Shown piece by piece: positions 15,297-23,129 of a stretch of 23,302 nt of DNA (positions are counted from its first letter, which is position 1; every line of letters begins with the position of its first letter). The position numbers and the translations under genes are program-made. The stretch covers positions 1 to 23,302 of the forward strand of contig CALCZU010000096.1 of NCBI GenBank assembly GCA_937903155.1. The letters are read 5' to 3'. The notes under the pieces are model-generated. The model saw only the letters and a program-made list of their open reading frames with translations, searched no databases and was not told the origin of the DNA. Origin of the DNA: an uncultured Bdellovibrionales bacterium (GTDB lineage Bacteria > Bdellovibrionota > FAC87 > UBA2466).

Positions 15297-16187
15297 ATGA
15301 TGCCAAGCGCTTCCGAATTGCAGTATTTCCTTGAAGTCACCAACACCCTGAACGTGTCGCGAGCAGCCGAAAGACTAGGGATTAGTCAGCCGACACTCTC
15401 ACTTGCGATTCAACGACTTGAACATTCGTGTGGGACCCCTCTTTTGATTCGCACGAAAGCGGGGGTGAAACTGACCCACGCGGGACAAAAACTTGTCGTT
15501 CAGGTGCGTTCTTTGATTTCGGACTGGGAGAGAATTAAGGGCGATGTTCTGAAAGACGAGGAAGAGGTCCGTGGGCAATATACGATTGGTTGCCATACTT
15601 CCGTCGCTCTGTTCTCGCTTCCGGAGTTTCTTCCCTCACTTTTGCAAGAAAATCCTCATTTTGAATTGAAACTCGTCCACGATCTTTCTCGAAAAATTAC
15701 CGAAGACGTTATCAGCTTCAAAATTGATTTTGGAATCGTCGTGAATCCTTGGGAGCATCCCGATCTCATCATTCGTCCGTTATGGAAAGATGAAGTGACT
15801 CTTTGGACCGCGAAAAAACCGACCCCTCTTCAAGATGCGTTTTCGGGCGAAGGAATTCTGATTGCAGATCCCGATCTGATTCAGAGCCAAACCATTTTAA
15901 AGCAGCTCTCGAAGTCGAAGATGAAATTTAAGAGAAATATCACATCGAGTAACCTCGAAGTCATTTCTTCGCTGATCGCCCACGGTTGCGGAGTGGGGAT
16001 CCTGCCGACTCGAGTCGCCACTCGACTGAAATCGCTCGAATTGAAGACCGCTGCAAAAGACAGTCCCAAATTCTACGACAAGATTTGTCTCGTGTACCGT
16101 GCCGACGCTCAGCGATCAAAAGCAAACAGAACCCTAGCAAAATTCATCGAAGCGAGATTGCTCGGCTCCCCCGCAACGGATTCGTAA
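15297..16187 (+). CDS. LysR-family transcriptional regulator
   Basis: 296 residues, the usual LTTR size. Residues 5-64 form the winged helix-turn-helix, with SRAAERLGISQPTLSLAIQR as the recognition region and GTPLLIRTKAGVKLTHAG as the wing. Residues from about 92 form the periplasmic-binding-like effector domain (YTIGCHTSVALFSLPEFLP, GCGVGILPTRV). It is a DNA-binding, effector-responsive cytoplasmic regulator. Two ATGs are adjacent (15297, 15300), with AGG eight bases upstream. It follows the two-domain pilin-like gene by 98 bp on the same strand and may control the pilus locus, or only itself; neither is proven. Two bases of its stop region are followed within five bases by a large inverted repeat. 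Confidence 0.9.
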   Translation: MMPSASELQYFLEVTNTLNVSRAAERLGISQPTLSLAIQRLEHSCGTPLLIRTKAGVKLTHAGQKLVVQVRSLISDWERIKGDVLKDEEEVRGQYTIGCHTSVALFSLPEFLPSLLQENPHFELKLVHDLSRKITEDVISFKIDFGIVVNPWEHPDLIIRPLWKDEVTLWTAKKPTPLQDAFSGEGILIADPDLIQSQTILKQLSKSKMKFKRNITSSNLEVISSLIAHGCGVGILPTRVATRLKSLELKTAAKDSPKFYDKICLVYRADAQRSKANRTLAKFIEARLLGSPATDS

Positions 16188-16191
16188 ACAA

Positions 16192-16295
16192 CCGTCATTG
16201 CGAGGAGCCGAAGGCGACGCGGCAATCTCGTCGCACAAGAGCGCCTTTGTTATCGGCGAGATTGCCGCGTCGCCTTCGGCTCCTCGCAACGACGG
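16192..16295. repeat. Head-to-head pair of the dispersed repeat (39-bp inverted arms)
   Basis: Arms 16192-16230 and 16257-16295 are inverse copies with a single mismatch in 39 bp, separated by a 26-bp spacer. Each arm is the cgtcattgcgaggag core ending gcggcaatctcg. The pair starts five bases after the LysR stop and ends 25 bases before the glycosyltransferase ATG. As RNA it would form a very stable hairpin, without a T-run, so it may act as an mRNA 3' stabiliser or partial terminator. Confidence 0.88.
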
Positions 16296-16307
16296 TGGGC
16301 CATCGTG

Positions 16308-16313
16308 TATAAT
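16308..16313 (+). promoter_or_regulatory. Candidate -10 box of the glycosyltransferase operon
   Basis: A perfect TATAAT ends seven bases before the ATG at 16321, so transcription would begin at or next to the start codon. The -35 region would fall in the right arm of the inverted repeat, and no TTGACA-like box is seen there. Confidence 0.35.
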
Positions 16314-16320
16314 TAAACCC

Positions 16321-17484
16321 ATGAGGATCTTAATCGATGGGATTGTTTACTCTAACGCACCTTCGGGTGGGGTTTTTAACTACTTCAACGAGATCATTCC
16401 GCGGTTAGGAAAAATTGAAGGCAATACGATTGAAGTTTTTTTGCCGAATGAATCGGAAGTTCCAGCGATTTCGGAAGGCGTTCATATCAATCGCAGCACA
16501 CTCCCTTCGGGAAAATGGTTTCCGAATGGTCCCGCAAAACGTTTTCTCGGCTCGGTTAAACGCAAGATTGAAGCGACAATGAATGCAGGTCTGGCGAAGA
16601 AAGATGCCGAAACCGTTTTTCACACGACGGGAACCACCCCTCCCCCCTGGAAAGGCATTCCGAGTATCGCGACGATTCACGACATGATCTCAGAGATGTT
16701 CGATGAGTATTCGCATTTAGATCACGTCAAAGCGATTTCTCTTGAGAAAAAACGCGCGGTTGAATTTTCAAATCGGCTAATCGCGGTTTCTGAGTGTACT
16801 AAGCGAGATCTCTGCCGTGTTTTTGATATTTCTCCCTCCCGTGTCGATGTGATTCACCACGGGGTTGACCACGCGCTTTTTTCTAGAGTCCGCTCCGAAG
16901 ATGAAAAATCAAAATTAAAATCAAAATACCGTTTAGACAAACCGTTTATTTTGTATGTCGGTGGACGATTACACCATAAAAACTTCGAGCGTTTTGCCGA
17001 AGCATTTGCAATGAGCGATTTGAAAAAAGAGGTTCTCTTAGGTCTCGCTGGTTTTCCGTTAGAAGAAGCAGAGATTCAAAATCTAAAACGCCTCGGAATC
17101 TGGCAGAATGTTCGCCCCATGACTTACCCGCCCGTCGAGGAATTAGCAACGTTGTACCAAATGGCAGAACAGTTTGTTCTTCCCTCGCTGTACGAAGGAT
17201 TTGGAATGTCGCTCGTCGAAGCGATGGCAGCAGGTTGTCCGATTACTGCCTCGAATACCGGACCTTTTCCCGAACTCACCGCTGGCGCAGCGCTTCTCTT
17301 TGACCCAAAAGACCCTTCCGATATCGCTCGTAAAATGGAAGCGATGATGGATTTAAAGCTGCAAAACCAATACAAAACTGCAGGGCATCAAAGAGCGTTG
17401 GACTTCTCGTGGGACAAGTCTGCTGAGCAGCATCTAGAAACCTACCGTAAAGCTGTCCATCCCGATCAAAACGGGTTAAAATAG
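16321..17484 (+). CDS. Family 4 (GT-B) glycosyltransferase
   Basis: 387 residues from the ATG at 16321; the frame is open further back only because it reads through the repeat. The N-terminal half begins MRILIDGIVYSNAPSGGVF with the donor/acceptor cleft Gly-Gly motif, then HTTGTTPPPW and ATIHDMI. The C-terminal Rossmann half has VIHHGVD, FILYVGGRLHHKNFERF and the E-x7-E motif at E292/E300 (YEGFGMSLVEAM), the nucleotide-sugar contact of retaining GT4 enzymes. It is cytoplasmic and transfers a sugar from a nucleotide donor; the sugar is unknown. It leads a plus-strand unit with an MBOAT acyltransferase (40-base gap) and an SGNH-like protein, which suggests synthesis of an O-acylated surface glycan. 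No Shine-Dalgarno is seen. Confidence 0.9.
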   Translation: MRILIDGIVYSNAPSGGVFNYFNEIIPRLGKIEGNTIEVFLPNESEVPAISEGVHINRSTLPSGKWFPNGPAKRFLGSVKRKIEATMNAGLAKKDAETVFHTTGTTPPPWKGIPSIATIHDMISEMFDEYSHLDHVKAISLEKKRAVEFSNRLIAVSECTKRDLCRVFDISPSRVDVIHHGVDHALFSRVRSEDEKSKLKSKYRLDKPFILYVGGRLHHKNFERFAEAFAMSDLKKEVLLGLAGFPLEEAEIQNLKRLGIWQNVRPMTYPPVEELATLYQMAEQFVLPSLYEGFGMSLVEAMAAGCPITASNTGPFPELTAGAALLFDPKDPSDIARKMEAMMDLKLQNQYKTAGHQRALDFSWDKSAEQHLETYRKAVHPDQNGLK

Positions 17485-17524
17485 AATCTCCACCCACATC
17501 CGATATTAGTAGTCATCCTAAAAA

Positions 17525-18961
17525 ATGCTTTTTAATTCTTATTCATTTCCAATCTTCTTTGCATTGTTTTTTCTCGTTTATATCCCTCTGCCCCATGCAT
17601 TGAGACGTGTTTGGCTTTTGCTTGCAAGCTGCGTCTTTTACATGGTTTTGATTCCCAAATATATTCTCATTTTATTCTTCCTCATTGGCGTGGATTATTT
17701 ATCCGGAATCGGAATCGAGAAAAGCATTGGATCCAGACGCAAAACGATTCTTACGATCAGCATTCTCGCGAATATCGGAATTCTTTTTGTCTTTAAGTAT
17801 TTTAACTTCTTCGCATCTGAAGTTTCTCATATTTTATCTTTATTTGGTCTATCCCACCGAATCGAACTTCTCACGTTAGTCCTGCCGGTCGGTCTTTCCT
17901 TTCATACCTTTCAATCTCTCAGCTACGTGATCGAAGTTTTCTATCGACGGCAAAAGGCCGAGACCAATCTTCTCACCTATGCTCTCTATGTGATGTTTTG
18001 GCCCCAACTTGTGGCAGGTCCGATTGAAAGACCTCAGCAACTTCTCCACCAATTGCGCGACAAACAGCCGTTTGATTCGAGACAAGTGGTCTTAGGTTTC
18101 CGTCTGATTCTCTTAGGCTTTCTAAAAAAGATGGTCATTGCCGACCGACTCGCGATTTACGTCGACGCGGTTTTTCAAAACCCTTCCGGTTTTTCGGGAG
18201 TCCCTCTCATCTTAGCAACTTACTTTTTCACGATTCAAATTTACTGTGACTTTTCGGGTTATACCGATATTGCGCGAGGCTTAAGCCGACTGATGGGTAT
18301 TGAACTCTCGCAGAATTTTAATTTCCCTTATCTTGCGACTTCCATTTCGGACTTCTGGCGCCGATGGCACATCTCGCTCTCGAGTTGGTTCAGAGATTAT
18401 GTCTATATCCCCTTAGGCGGAAATCGGGTGGGAGCTTTTCGAAGAAACATCAATATCGCGGCGGTTTTCTTACTCAGCGGTCTGTGGCATGGCGCTCAAT
18501 GGACATTCGTCATCTGGGGTGGAGTGCACGGCCTTTATTTAATTTTTTCGGAAATCTTACAACCTATAAAGACGTCGCTCCAAAGCAAACTTTCGTTGTC
18601 GCCTGAAATTTCGACCTTCATCAATCGTCTCATCACTTTTCACCTCGTGGCTTTTGCTTGGATATTTTTTAGAGCCGGAAGTTTGAAAGATGCTTGGTAC
18701 GTTGTCTCTCATCTTTTCAGTCAAACCGTATACGCGGCCGACATTCCGAATGCGGCGCTTTCCTTGAGACAACTGACCATCCGATTTGCGATGATTGCAC
18801 TTCTTCTAATCCTCGAATGGCGCTCTCAAAATCAGCCCGCTGAAACAACTCTTTCTAAGTTACAACCCTGGCAACGTTGGGGATTGTATTACGCGGGCGT
18901 TGCGGCGGTGATGATGATGGGCGTTTTTGAAACCGCGAAATTTATTTACTTCCAATTCTAA
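17525..18961 (+). CDS. MBOAT-family O-acyltransferase (AlgI-like)
   Basis: 478 residues with about ten to twelve membrane segments. It starts MLFNSYSFPIFFALFF, the classic AlgI-type N-terminus. Conserved blocks follow: PVGLSFHTFQSLSYVIEV, WPQLVAGPIERP, YCDFSGYTDIARG, FWRRWHISLSSWFRDYVYIP (about 275-295) and SGLWHGAQWTFVIWG, with the catalytic His at residue 322, the same number as in AlgI. The family moves acyl groups, usually acetyl, across the inner membrane to a periplasmic partner that acylates a polysaccharide or lipid. That partner is probably the next gene, whose ATG directly follows this stop codon. The final ~100 residues (IFFRAGSLKDAWYV onward) are normal for the family. No strong ribosome site precedes the ATG. 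Confidence 0.92.
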   Translation: MLFNSYSFPIFFALFFLVYIPLPHALRRVWLLLASCVFYMVLIPKYILILFFLIGVDYLSGIGIEKSIGSRRKTILTISILANIGILFVFKYFNFFASEVSHILSLFGLSHRIELLTLVLPVGLSFHTFQSLSYVIEVFYRRQKAETNLLTYALYVMFWPQLVAGPIERPQQLLHQLRDKQPFDSRQVVLGFRLILLGFLKKMVIADRLAIYVDAVFQNPSGFSGVPLILATYFFTIQIYCDFSGYTDIARGLSRLMGIELSQNFNFPYLATSISDFWRRWHISLSSWFRDYVYIPLGGNRVGAFRRNINIAAVFLLSGLWHGAQWTFVIWGGVHGLYLIFSEILQPIKTSLQSKLSLSPEISTFINRLITFHLVAFAWIFFRAGSLKDAWYVVSHLFSQTVYAADIPNAALSLRQLTIRFAMIALLLILEWRSQNQPAETTLSKLQPWQRWGLYYAGVAAVMMMGVFETAKFIYFQF

Positions 18962-19879
18962 ATGAAAACTGAAAAAACAAAATTTGCATTAAAATTGGCC
19001 CTATTTCTTCTCCCTCTTTTCACCGCATTTTTTTTCGTCGAATGGAGACTGGGCCAACATCCCACAGAGATGGACGCTCTTCGGAAGAAATTTGAAGCCC
19101 CTAAGAATCCGACAGAGGTTGTGATTTTTGGAACTTCTCACCTTCAAGAAGCGATCGATCCAAAGGAACTTTCTAAACCGGCAATTAACGCTGCTTTACC
19201 GATTCAAAGCTTAATGGTCTCGGCTCAACTGGGTGAAAAGTACCTCAGTCATTTACCGAACTTGAAGCTTGTGATCCTGGAAATTGCCTACATGAGCCGC
19301 GATTACAGTCATATCAAAACCTACGCAGCCCCTCGCCTCTTTGACTACGCTCGTTCGCTCGGCGTACGAGGAGAGGGAGACCTTAAAGAATGGCTCGACT
19401 TGAGATATTTCAGCCGTTACTTCGCTCTGGGACGAATCGAAGCTTTTAATATTTTATCGACAAAAAAGCGCGAGATCGCCTCTGAAGACACGGCGGTTTT
19501 AGAAGGTATGACCATGAATTCGCAAGGAGCGGAGAAGCAAGCAAAATACCACGAATCACTCATGCTGGCTCGCGATGGAGAAAAAAATCTATCGGCTCTT
19601 AAAGATTATTCTAAAAAGCTAAAGGCAAAAGGCGTCTCGCTCGTCTTAGTCAGAACTCCTGCGACTGAGTACTATCGAAATGCGGTCAATCCGGAAGTGA
19701 TGCAAAAAGTGATCGACGACGTAAGAAGTGCCGCCGAAATCTCTCCCTCCCACTTTCACGACTTCTTTGCCGACAAAAGATTTGTCGAAAAAGACTTTTA
19801 CAATGTCGACCATCTCAATAAAGACGGTCGAGATAAATTTGTCTCGATTCTAAATCACGAACTCATTTCGAAATACTGA
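18962..19879 (+). CDS. SGNH/AlgJ-DltD-like membrane-anchored protein, partner of the MBOAT enzyme
   Basis: 305 residues. One N-terminal membrane segment (about 9-26) leaves the rest in the periplasm. VVIFGTSHLQEAIDP (53-67) is the GxS block with S59 as likely nucleophile, and FYNVDHLNKDG (279-289) is the C-terminal His block with H284. In SGNH hydrolases an Asp usually lies three residues before that His; here the position is N281, while D283 is present, so the triad may be altered or use D283. The ATG abuts the MBOAT TAA with no gap, giving tight coupling. Likely role: it receives the acyl group from the MBOAT protein and transfers it to, or removes it from, a glycan. The target is unknown. 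Confidence 0.75.
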   Translation: MKTEKTKFALKLALFLLPLFTAFFFVEWRLGQHPTEMDALRKKFEAPKNPTEVVIFGTSHLQEAIDPKELSKPAINAALPIQSLMVSAQLGEKYLSHLPNLKLVILEIAYMSRDYSHIKTYAAPRLFDYARSLGVRGEGDLKEWLDLRYFSRYFALGRIEAFNILSTKKREIASEDTAVLEGMTMNSQGAEKQAKYHESLMLARDGEKNLSALKDYSKKLKAKGVSLVLVRTPATEYYRNAVNPEVMQKVIDDVRSAAEISPSHFHDFFADKRFVEKDFYNVDHLNKDGRDKFVSILNHELISKY

Positions 19880-22800
19880 CTATTCACTCTGAACGAGTCG
19901 CTTCAAACGACGTTCAGTTGCATTGACGTCTTTTTCAAAACCGTTCTGCTGATATAGAGCTTTACGATTTTGCAATTGCTTCACTTCATTTTGCACGACT
20001 TGGGATAAGTACGGCTGAAATAATTTTAAATTATTCGCATCCTGAATCCGCTCATAGGACGAGACAAGATATTTGAGATTCGAAATATCGTTTGGAAACT
20101 TTTTATAATAGGCTTCCATAAACGGAATTGCCGTGTACGCATCACCTTTTTTCAAGAAATACGTTCCTAATGTTTTGTTCATCAGTTCGCCGCAGATCCC
20201 AGTGTATTTTGAGACATCCAGAACATACTTTGAAACAAAACGTTCACTTTCAGCCAATCTGTTTTCTTGAACATAAGCATTCGCCATAAAACACGACGAA
20301 GACTCGTTCACCATTTTCGGATACTTTTTATACCAAGTCGCAATCTCGGAATACTTCTCCTGTTCCGTCAAGGTGGAGAGGATCAAGTTGAAAACTGCCG
20401 GATCCGCTTTGGCTTTAAAAGCCTGAGTTAAATAATCCAATGCACTTTCAAATCGTCCCGCGCGGAAGCAGAGAAAGCCAAGATTTGAAAACTGATCTTT
20501 GCGATCTTTGACTTGAGCTTCGTATTTATTCAAAACGACGTTAAACTTGTCGTAATGTCCGCCTTCGTTGAGTGACAGAAGGAGATTGTAGTAAAAATCT
20601 GGACTTTCTTTTTGCCGAACAATGCCTCTGTAGTCGCCTTTAAAAACACGGCTCAAGTACTGCTGAGGCGTTTCTCGTCCTTGGAGGCCTCGATAGAAAA
20701 GTTTGCTTTGTTGCACTTCCGCATAGGCGTTCATGTCGGTATTAATTTTTGACTCTTTCGTGAGTTCTAAGACATCTTCACGCGACAACGAAAAAAGGGA
20801 AACGATGTCAAATGAAGACTCATCAAAAATACTTGTGAGTTTTCCTTTCATCATCTCGTTTTGGGTGAGCATTTCAAGTTTTCGTAAATTGAGATCCAAA
20901 GGTTTTCTCGAGCCCAGAAGAACTAGTTCTTGATCTCCATGTTGGGTAAACACCGCTCCGTGTGGGAAAACCGTGTAAAACGTTTTTAGAATGCTCTGCA
21001 AGACGGGGACGTCCATATTGTAGAGATTTAGCCACTGGGAAAAAACTCCGTTCTCGGCCAAGTTCTCTTTCACGACTTCGAAAAATTCTTGCGTGAAAAG
21101 ATTTGCCGCTCCCGCAAGCCAAGAGTGCGAAGGTTGTGAAACGATAATGTCTTGAGGTCCATTGAGTTTGGCCGCAAGCACGTAGCGTGCGTCTTCCACT
21201 TTAAGATTGAGGTTAGGTCTTTCTAAAAGCGGATTATTTCCTTTGTAAATGTAATCCGCAGCTTTCAGAATTCCCTTTTCGAGTTCGACGACGTTTACTT
21301 TTTTAAGGTCGGTATCTGTTAAAAAGTCCACGGTGAATCCGCCGCCGTAGCCAACGACAAAGGCCTGTTTGGGTGCTTTTGAAAAAAGATACGGTAAGAA
21401 AGCAATCAGAGCTTCGTATTTTGGAAGCTCTTGGAGATCTTGCATATTGTAAACAGATTCATTGAGTCCGCTTGTTTTAAGGCGGAAATAATCTTGGTAG
21501 CGTTCTCCATCAGCCGGATCGTGACTCAAACTGATGACAGCCGTCTCTCCTTCGATGATTAATTTAAAATCTTCGTGATTCGCCGAATAAGGTTTTAACG
21601 CTGCCTTTAAGTAATTATCAACTGAAGGACCCTGGGGCAACGAGGTATAACCACTTTGTTGATACGCCGATTTGATTAAGTTTTTATAGTCTAAAGAGGT
21701 AAATCGAATCGAAACAATTGCAAAAGCGAAAACACACGTCGCTAACGCAATTTGATGCACTCTTCTTTTTTCTAAAGAAAAAACCAAAAGCATTAGAAGA
21801 AGACATCCCATCAAAAGGCTGATCATTAAAGTCGCAGAGGACCCTAAAATGGGAATCAAAACGATTCCCGTTAGATAAGATCCCAAGATCGCGCCCATCG
21901 TATTCACGGCATATGCAAAACCCAAAACTCCGGGAGCTTGTTTAGCCGACGGTGTGAGAAGTGTAATTGTAAGAGGAAAAAGCATTCCAAAAAGACAGGT
22001 AGGCAAAAACAGGATCGCTGTCACAACGAGTGTCTTAGAAACAAGAAGGCTCATCAGCCCGCGAGTGTAAGCTTGTAACGTGATCGACGCTTGTGGAGCG
22101 TAGTTTAAGAGGAGACTCGAAACTAAAAGACTGACACCTGAGAAAAAGAGAAGCCACACGAAGAATAACGATTGGTTTTTAATGCGCTCCACAAAGAATG
22201 ACAGGAGGAACGAACCGATCGCAATCCCTAAAAGAAAAAGGGCTAAGACTAAACCAATTCCATAAATATTGGTTCCTAAGAAAATATTTAAATATTTATT
22301 CCAAATCACTTCTGAGGAAATCGAAACAAATCCACAGACAAAAGTGGAAGCTAAAATCAAAATCGATCGGTAACCCAAAGGCTCATACGCTTGATCCGCA
22401 GATTGATTTTCTATTGTAAACGCGAGGCGATTTTTTGCGGAGAGATAGATGGCTGTTCCACCGATGGTTAAGTTCAAAGCCGCTGCTAAAAAATTGGAAT
22501 TTAAGATCCCTAAATAAGGAATTAAAAAATATCCCGTAGAAAAAGCGCCAATGACCGCCCCAAAAGTATTTAAGGCATAAAGACGGCTGACATATTTTCC
22601 TAAGAATTTGTCTTGGTTTAAAAAAAGTTTAATTAAGATCGGAAACGTGGCCCCCATGCATACCGTAGGAAGGATTAAAAGAGCTCCCACGATTAAAAAC
22701 TTCACACACAGACCCACGATCGAGAAAGATCCCGAGAGTGGAAGGACAGCAATCAATTGGTGTAGGTGAATTAACGGAAAGACTAAAAAGACCGCGTAAA

Positions 22801-23047
22801 TTCCGATGATGGATTCTAAGATCCCATAAACCTTGAGAGGGTTTTTCATCTTGTGAGAAAAACGCCCGCTTAAATAACTTCCTAGTGCTAAGCCGAGAAA
22901 GAAAATCGAAAGAACCAAACTCATCGAAGAGGAAGTCGAGCCGACTCCGAGAGAGAGAATTCGAATCCAAAGAGTTTCGTAAATGAGTCCGGTACTACCA
23001 GAAATTAGAAAGAGAGCTCCAATTAAGAACACCAGCGATCGCTTCAT
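19880..23047 (-). CDS. Fused MFS transporter/spermidine-synthase-like protein with TPR tail
   Basis: The start is ATG 23045-23047, with GAGG six bases upstream; a TTG at 23057-23059 would add four residues. The protein has 1055 residues. The first ~450 are two MFS-like halves with GxxGLIYETLWIRILS and repeated PTxxxGxxFPIxI loops. A spermidine-synthase-like Rossmann domain follows (about 465-740) with VVGYGGGFTVDFL near 564, VVELEKG, VEDARYVL and IIVSQPSHSWLAGAANLFTQEF near 637. The aminopropyl-transfer Asp of true SpeE is replaced by Ser-Gln in SQPS, as in fused-family members with SEPS, so polyamine synthesis is doubtful. From about 820 the tail is TPR-like helices. Probably an inner-membrane protein of unknown substrate. 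It ends base-to-base with the SGNH gene. Confidence 0.85.
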   Translation of the reverse strand: MKRSLVFLIGALFLISGSTGLIYETLWIRILSLGVGSTSSSMSLVLSIFFLGLALGSYLSGRFSHKMKNPLKVYGILESIIGIYAVFLVFPLIHLHQLIAVLPLSGSFSIVGLCVKFLIVGALLILPTVCMGATFPILIKLFLNQDKFLGKYVSRLYALNTFGAVIGAFSTGYFLIPYLGILNSNFLAAALNLTIGGTAIYLSAKNRLAFTIENQSADQAYEPLGYRSILILASTFVCGFVSISSEVIWNKYLNIFLGTNIYGIGLVLALFLLGIAIGSFLLSFFVERIKNQSLFFVWLLFFSGVSLLVSSLLLNYAPQASITLQAYTRGLMSLLVSKTLVVTAILFLPTCLFGMLFPLTITLLTPSAKQAPGVLGFAYAVNTMGAILGSYLTGIVLIPILGSSATLMISLLMGCLLLMLLVFSLEKRRVHQIALATCVFAFAIVSIRFTSLDYKNLIKSAYQQSGYTSLPQGPSVDNYLKAALKPYSANHEDFKLIIEGETAVISLSHDPADGERYQDYFRLKTSGLNESVYNMQDLQELPKYEALIAFLPYLFSKAPKQAFVVGYGGGFTVDFLTDTDLKKVNVVELEKGILKAADYIYKGNNPLLERPNLNLKVEDARYVLAAKLNGPQDIIVSQPSHSWLAGAANLFTQEFFEVVKENLAENGVFSQWLNLYNMDVPVLQSILKTFYTVFPHGAVFTQHGDQELVLLGSRKPLDLNLRKLEMLTQNEMMKGKLTSIFDESSFDIVSLFSLSREDVLELTKESKINTDMNAYAEVQQSKLFYRGLQGRETPQQYLSRVFKGDYRGIVRQKESPDFYYNLLLSLNEGGHYDKFNVVLNKYEAQVKDRKDQFSNLGFLCFRAGRFESALDYLTQAFKAKADPAVFNLILSTLTEQEKYSEIATWYKKYPKMVNESSSCFMANAYVQENRLAESERFVSKYVLDVSKYTGICGELMNKTLGTYFLKKGDAYTAIPFMEAYYKKFPNDISNLKYLVSSYERIQDANNLKLFQPYLSQVVQNEVKQLQNRKALYQQNGFEKDVNATERRLKRLVQSE

Positions 23048-23077
23048 GAAATGCCTCAAAATCTTGCAAAGTTAGAC

Positions 23078-23118
23078 AAAAAATTAGCGGGGATATGTGT
23101 ATCACACATCCCCGCTAA
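23078..23118 (-). terminator. Rho-independent terminator of the edge gene
   Basis: Minus-strand hairpin with an 11-bp perfect GC-rich stem (23108-23118 with 23084-23094) plus further TGTG/CACA pairing in the loop. It is followed by six T's (23083-23078). It lies 12 bases after the stop of the PGPAPM gene and 31 bases before the ATG of the fused MFS gene. Confidence 0.9.
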
Positions 23119-23129
23119 GGAATTACGCG

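Noticed and set aside
16198..16320. Longer N-terminus for the GT4 glycosyltransferase
   Set aside because: The extra 41 residues are translation of the inverted repeat; the family-type N-terminus MRILIDG begins at 16321.
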